Source of the DNA: Planctomycetaceae bacterium
Lineage (GTDB): Bacteria; Planctomycetota; Phycisphaerae; Phycisphaerales; UBA1924
NCBI GenBank assembly: GCA_021294835.1
Contig: JAJTDF010000012.1
Span: forward strand, 1 to 55,308
Length of the DNA stretch: 55,308 nucleotides
Direction of reading: 5' to 3'
Shown here: positions 49,280 through 55,308 of the stretch, piece after piece
How the letters are laid out: every line of letters begins with the position of its first letter
How positions within the stretch are numbered: the stretch's first letter is position 1
Translations under genes and position numbers: made by a program
The notes under the pieces: model-generated
Told to the model about the DNA's origin: nothing
The model's database searches: none
Seen by the model: the letters and a program-made list of their open reading frames with translations, nothing else

Positions 49280-51373
49280 TTATCCGCCGGCGGCTTCGGT
49301 CGGGGCGAGCACCACGGCTGAACGCGCGGGCAGATACAGACAGACGCTCTGCGGCTGGCGGTCGTACTCGCCCGGGGTCCAGGGGAATCGGGGCGGGTTG
49401 CCGGGCACGGCTCGCCCATGCCCGCCGAAGCGGGGCTCGTCGGTGGTCAGCACCGCGGTGTAGTCCGCCGGTGATGGCACGCCGATGCGCCAGTCGGTGC
49501 GTGACTCGGTCGGGTGCAGGTTGATCGCGAAGACCAGCCCGGCGCGGGTGAAGGCCAGTTCGCGGCGGAGGTCGTCGGTACGGAGGTGGCTCGCCGGGGC
49601 TGAAGCGAGGATGTCGAAGCGGTCGTCGAGGTGCATCAGGGCGCGGTCGAAGGCGCCAAGGTCCTTGTAGCGGAGGTAGTCGGCGTCTGCGAGCGACCAC
49701 TGGCGGCGGGCGTGGTGGCACGAGTAGTTGTTGCCCTCGCGGGGGAAGTCGACCCACTCGGGGTGGCCGAACTCGTTGCCCATGAAGTTGAGCCAGGCCG
49801 AGCCGCCGAGGGCGAAGGTGATCAGGCGGATGAGCTTGTGCAGGGCCAGACCCCGGTCGATGACCAGGCTCTGGCTGTCGCGGTTCATGTGCCAGTACAT
49901 CTCCGCGTCCATCAGGCGGAAGGCGAGAGTCTTGTCGCCGACAAGGGCCTGATCGTGGCTCTCGGCATAGGCGACGTGCTTCTCGGTGGGGCGGCGGTCG
50001 GTGAGGACGTGGAAGAGGTGGCCGAGTTTCCAGTCCTCGTCGCGGTGGTCCTTGATGAGCTTGATCCAGTGGTCGGGGATGCCCATGGCCAGGCGGTAGT
50101 CGAAGCCCAGGCCGCCCTCGGCGACGGGGCGGGCGGTGCCGGGCATGCCGGAGACGTCCTCGGCGATGGTGATGGCGTCGGGCCGGATCTCATGGACGAG
50201 GGTGTTGGCGAGTTGGAGGTAGGTCAGGGCGTCGGGGTCGACGTTGCCGCCGAAGTAGTCGTCGTAGCCGGTGAAGACACGGGCCAGGCCGTGGTCGCGG
50301 TAGAGCATGCTGGTGACGCCGTCGAAGCGGAAGCCGTCGACGCGGAACTCCTCCAGCCAGAAGGCGACGTTGGAGAGCAGGAAGCGGAGGACCTCGGGTT
50401 GGGCGTAGTCAAACAGCAGCGAGTCCCACGCCGGGTGGCGGCCCCGGGGGCCGGCATGGAAGTACTGGTGGTCGGTGCCGTCGAACCCGCCGAGGCCTTC
50501 GACGGTGTTCTTGACCGCGTGCGAGTGGACGAGATCGAGCAGGATCCGCAGTCCGTGACCGTGGGCGGCGTCGACAAGGGACTTGAATTCCTCGGGGGTT
50601 CCAAAGCGAGAGGAGACGGCGAAGAAGTTGGAGACGTGGTAGCCGAAGGAGCCGTAGTACGGGTGCTCGGCGACGGCCATGAGCTGGACGGCGGTGTAGC
50701 CGGCGGCGGCGATGCGGGGGAGGATGCGGTCGCGGAACTCGATGAACGAGCCGACCTTGGGCTCTTCCTGGGCCATGCCCACGTGGGCCTCGTAGATGCG
50801 AAGGGGGCGATCGGCGGTGGGGAGCGGGTGCTGCCAGTGGAACTCGGGGGGGAACCAGACGCGGGCGGTGGCATCCGAGCCGTCGGGCTTGAAGGTCACC
50901 AAGCGGACATACGCGGGCATGCGGTCTTCGGATCCTGCTGCCGAGCAGACGTGGACCTTGACCGGCGAGCCGTGCGGCAGGGCGGGGCCGGCGGGGGAAT
51001 CGGGGAGGAAGAGGGACCAGACGCCGTAGTGGTCGCGCTGAAGCGGGTGGGCGTCGCGGTTCCAGAAGTTGAAGTCGCCGACCAGCGAGAGGGCGTGGGC
51101 GCCGGGGGCCCACTCGCGGTACCAGATGCCGGGGCGGCCGCCGGGAGTCTGGTCGTGCGTGCCCCGGGTGAAGCCGAAGTGGTGATGGCCACGCGCGAAG
51201 TTGCGGAAGGTTCCGGCCATGGCGGCGAGGCGGCCGTAGACGGCGCGGAACTGGTCAAGGCGGGCCTGGATGACCGGCGCGTGGGGCTTGAGGTAGGGAT
51301 CGGACACAGCGATGGCGGGCAGGGCGGCGCTGGTCGCCGGGGCGCGGGCGGGCTTGGGTGGCTGAGGGGTCAC
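49280..51373 (-). CDS. glgB: 1,4-alpha-glucan branching enzyme, eukaryote-like (GH13_8)
   Basis: This 697-residue enzyme introduces alpha-1,6 branches into glycogen. The segment LRIYEAHVGMAQEEPKVGSF is characteristic of the eukaryotic-type branching enzymes (GH13_8) rather than the common bacterial GlgB. Catalytic residues are Asp351 (DGFRFDGVTSM), Glu405 (IAEDVSGMPG) and Asp474 (YAESHDQALVGDK). A CBM48-like N-terminal domain (WYREWAPGAHALSLVGDFN) precedes the barrel. The start is a GTG at 51373; a longer frame to 51583 runs through the dnaK terminator and into dnaK antisense. It follows dnaK on the same strand behind a strong terminator, so it likely has its own promoter. Confidence 0.94.
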   Translation of the reverse strand: MTPQPPKPARAPATSAALPAIAVSDPYLKPHAPVIQARLDQFRAVYGRLAAMAGTFRNFARGHHHFGFTRGTHDQTPGGRPGIWYREWAPGAHALSLVGDFNFWNRDAHPLQRDHYGVWSLFLPDSPAGPALPHGSPVKVHVCSAAGSEDRMPAYVRLVTFKPDGSDATARVWFPPEFHWQHPLPTADRPLRIYEAHVGMAQEEPKVGSFIEFRDRILPRIAAAGYTAVQLMAVAEHPYYGSFGYHVSNFFAVSSRFGTPEEFKSLVDAAHGHGLRILLDLVHSHAVKNTVEGLGGFDGTDHQYFHAGPRGRHPAWDSLLFDYAQPEVLRFLLSNVAFWLEEFRVDGFRFDGVTSMLYRDHGLARVFTGYDDYFGGNVDPDALTYLQLANTLVHEIRPDAITIAEDVSGMPGTARPVAEGGLGFDYRLAMGIPDHWIKLIKDHRDEDWKLGHLFHVLTDRRPTEKHVAYAESHDQALVGDKTLAFRLMDAEMYWHMNRDSQSLVIDRGLALHKLIRLITFALGGSAWLNFMGNEFGHPEWVDFPREGNNYSCHHARRQWSLADADYLRYKDLGAFDRALMHLDDRFDILASAPASHLRTDDLRRELAFTRAGLVFAINLHPTESRTDWRIGVPSPADYTAVLTTDEPRFGGHGRAVPGNPPRFPWTPGEYDRQPQSVCLYLPARSAVVLAPTEAAGG

Positions 51374-51418
51374 GGCGGATGGAGCGTATCCGGCGGGTGT
51401 GCCTCGGGGAGAGTCATG

Positions 51419-51450
51419 AAAAAAGCCCGTCCCTTGCGGGGACGGGCTTT
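51419..51450 (-). terminator. Rho-independent terminator after dnaK
   Basis: A 12-bp perfect stem (AAAGCCCGTCCC with GGGACGGGCTTT, loop of 5 nt) is followed on the minus strand by a T run. It sits 33 bp after the dnaK stop and before the branching enzyme gene, so it ends the dnaK transcript. Confidence 0.9.
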
Positions 51451-51482
51451 GGGTGTGGGTGCTGCCTGGTGGGGATCGGGGA

Positions 51483-55023
<3,541 letters not shown>

Positions 55024-55244
55024 CGGTCAGGCTCCAACTGCGGCCGGTTTGTCCGGGGTGCAGTGACGCAAGTATGGGCGGGTTGGGGCGGGGAGGCGAA
55101 CGGGGGGGCGGGGGGGGGATGGGGCGGATCTGGTGGTGTTTGCCTTCCTTGGCTTCCTTGGCTTCTTTGCTGACTGGTCTTTGTGTCTTGCTTTGCAGGA
55201 AAGGCAGAAGAGAAGAGATGTCAGCGAAGCGACTGTGTTGATTG

Positions 55245-55308
55245 TCAAGCCTCTTTCGAGTTCTTTTCGCCCCAGAGCTTGTCGTCACGGACCAGGGCGT
55301 TGAGGATG
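55245..55308 (-). CDS. C-terminus of an unidentified protein, cut by the right edge
   Basis: Reading leftward from the window edge, 20 codons end in TGA at 55247-55245: ILNALVRDDKLWGEKNSKEA. The composition is protein-like, unlike the flanking shadow frames. Most of the gene is outside the window, so no function can be given. The following 221 bp up to the GlmU-like start contain short CTTCCTTGG repeats near 55144-55165 and no clear terminator. Confidence 0.5.
   Translation of the reverse strand, partial: ILNALVRDDKLWGEKNSKEA

Overview
This 55.3 kb window is a GC-rich bacterial chromosome segment that is almost fully coding. It shows no tRNA, rRNA, CRISPR array, insertion sequence or prophage gene. 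The gene content suggests a planctomycete, perhaps of the Phycisphaerae. The reasons are a gliding-type GldA/F/G-like ABC cassette, an alternate GlmU-like transferase, a zinc-ribbon membrane protein with a YDLRG-type signature, very large exported proteins of unknown function with Ala/Pro-rich linkers, and GTG/TTG starts with 4-nt stop/start overlaps. This assignment is inference.

Layout. 1-4.06 kb: the N-terminus of an exported protein (minus strand, cut by the left edge), a CDGSH iron-sulfur protein, the signal peptide peptidase SppA, then frr and pyrH on the minus strand. 4.6-16.1 kb: eight consecutive plus-strand genes, most joined by overlapping stops and starts. They encode a VWA protein with a TonB/TolA-like transmembrane helix, an exported protein, ExbB/TolQ, two different ExbD/TolR proteins, a 969-aa exported protein, a 1056-aa single-span membrane protein and an exported Cys4 protein. 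I read this as an undescribed proton-motive-force-driven envelope machine, and it is the main finding. 16.1-24.3 kb: threonine aldolase, a GH20 glycosidase, and an RND efflux pump with its lipoprotein adaptor. 24.3-33.7 kb: aroA overlapping a groES-like gene, apt, two unknown membrane or exported proteins, an LPG-synthase/flippase-like membrane protein, a DUF444 (YeaH/YhbH-type) VWA protein and a zinc-ribbon membrane protein. 33.6-37.6 kb: a GldG/GldF/GldA-like ABC cassette on the minus strand. 38-47 kb: a PAS-GAF-receiver protein, prmC and polA (minus strand), and an S9 peptidase. 47-55.3 kb: a RibD/DHFR-type reductase, a DinB-family protein, a Tat-type metallo-beta-lactamase-fold hydrolase, a eukaryote-type glycogen branching enzyme, dnaK, the GlmU-like protein, and the C-terminus of an unidentified gene at the right edge.

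At larger scale the GC skew of the top strand changes with position rather than with gene direction. It is G-rich up to about 24 kb, C-rich from about 25 to 47 kb, and G-rich again afterwards. Minus-strand genes in all three zones show this, which fits an inverted block of about 23 kb.

Starts were chosen by hand from ribosome binding sites, stop/start overlaps and signal peptides. Family names rest on motifs read by eye; no database search was possible.
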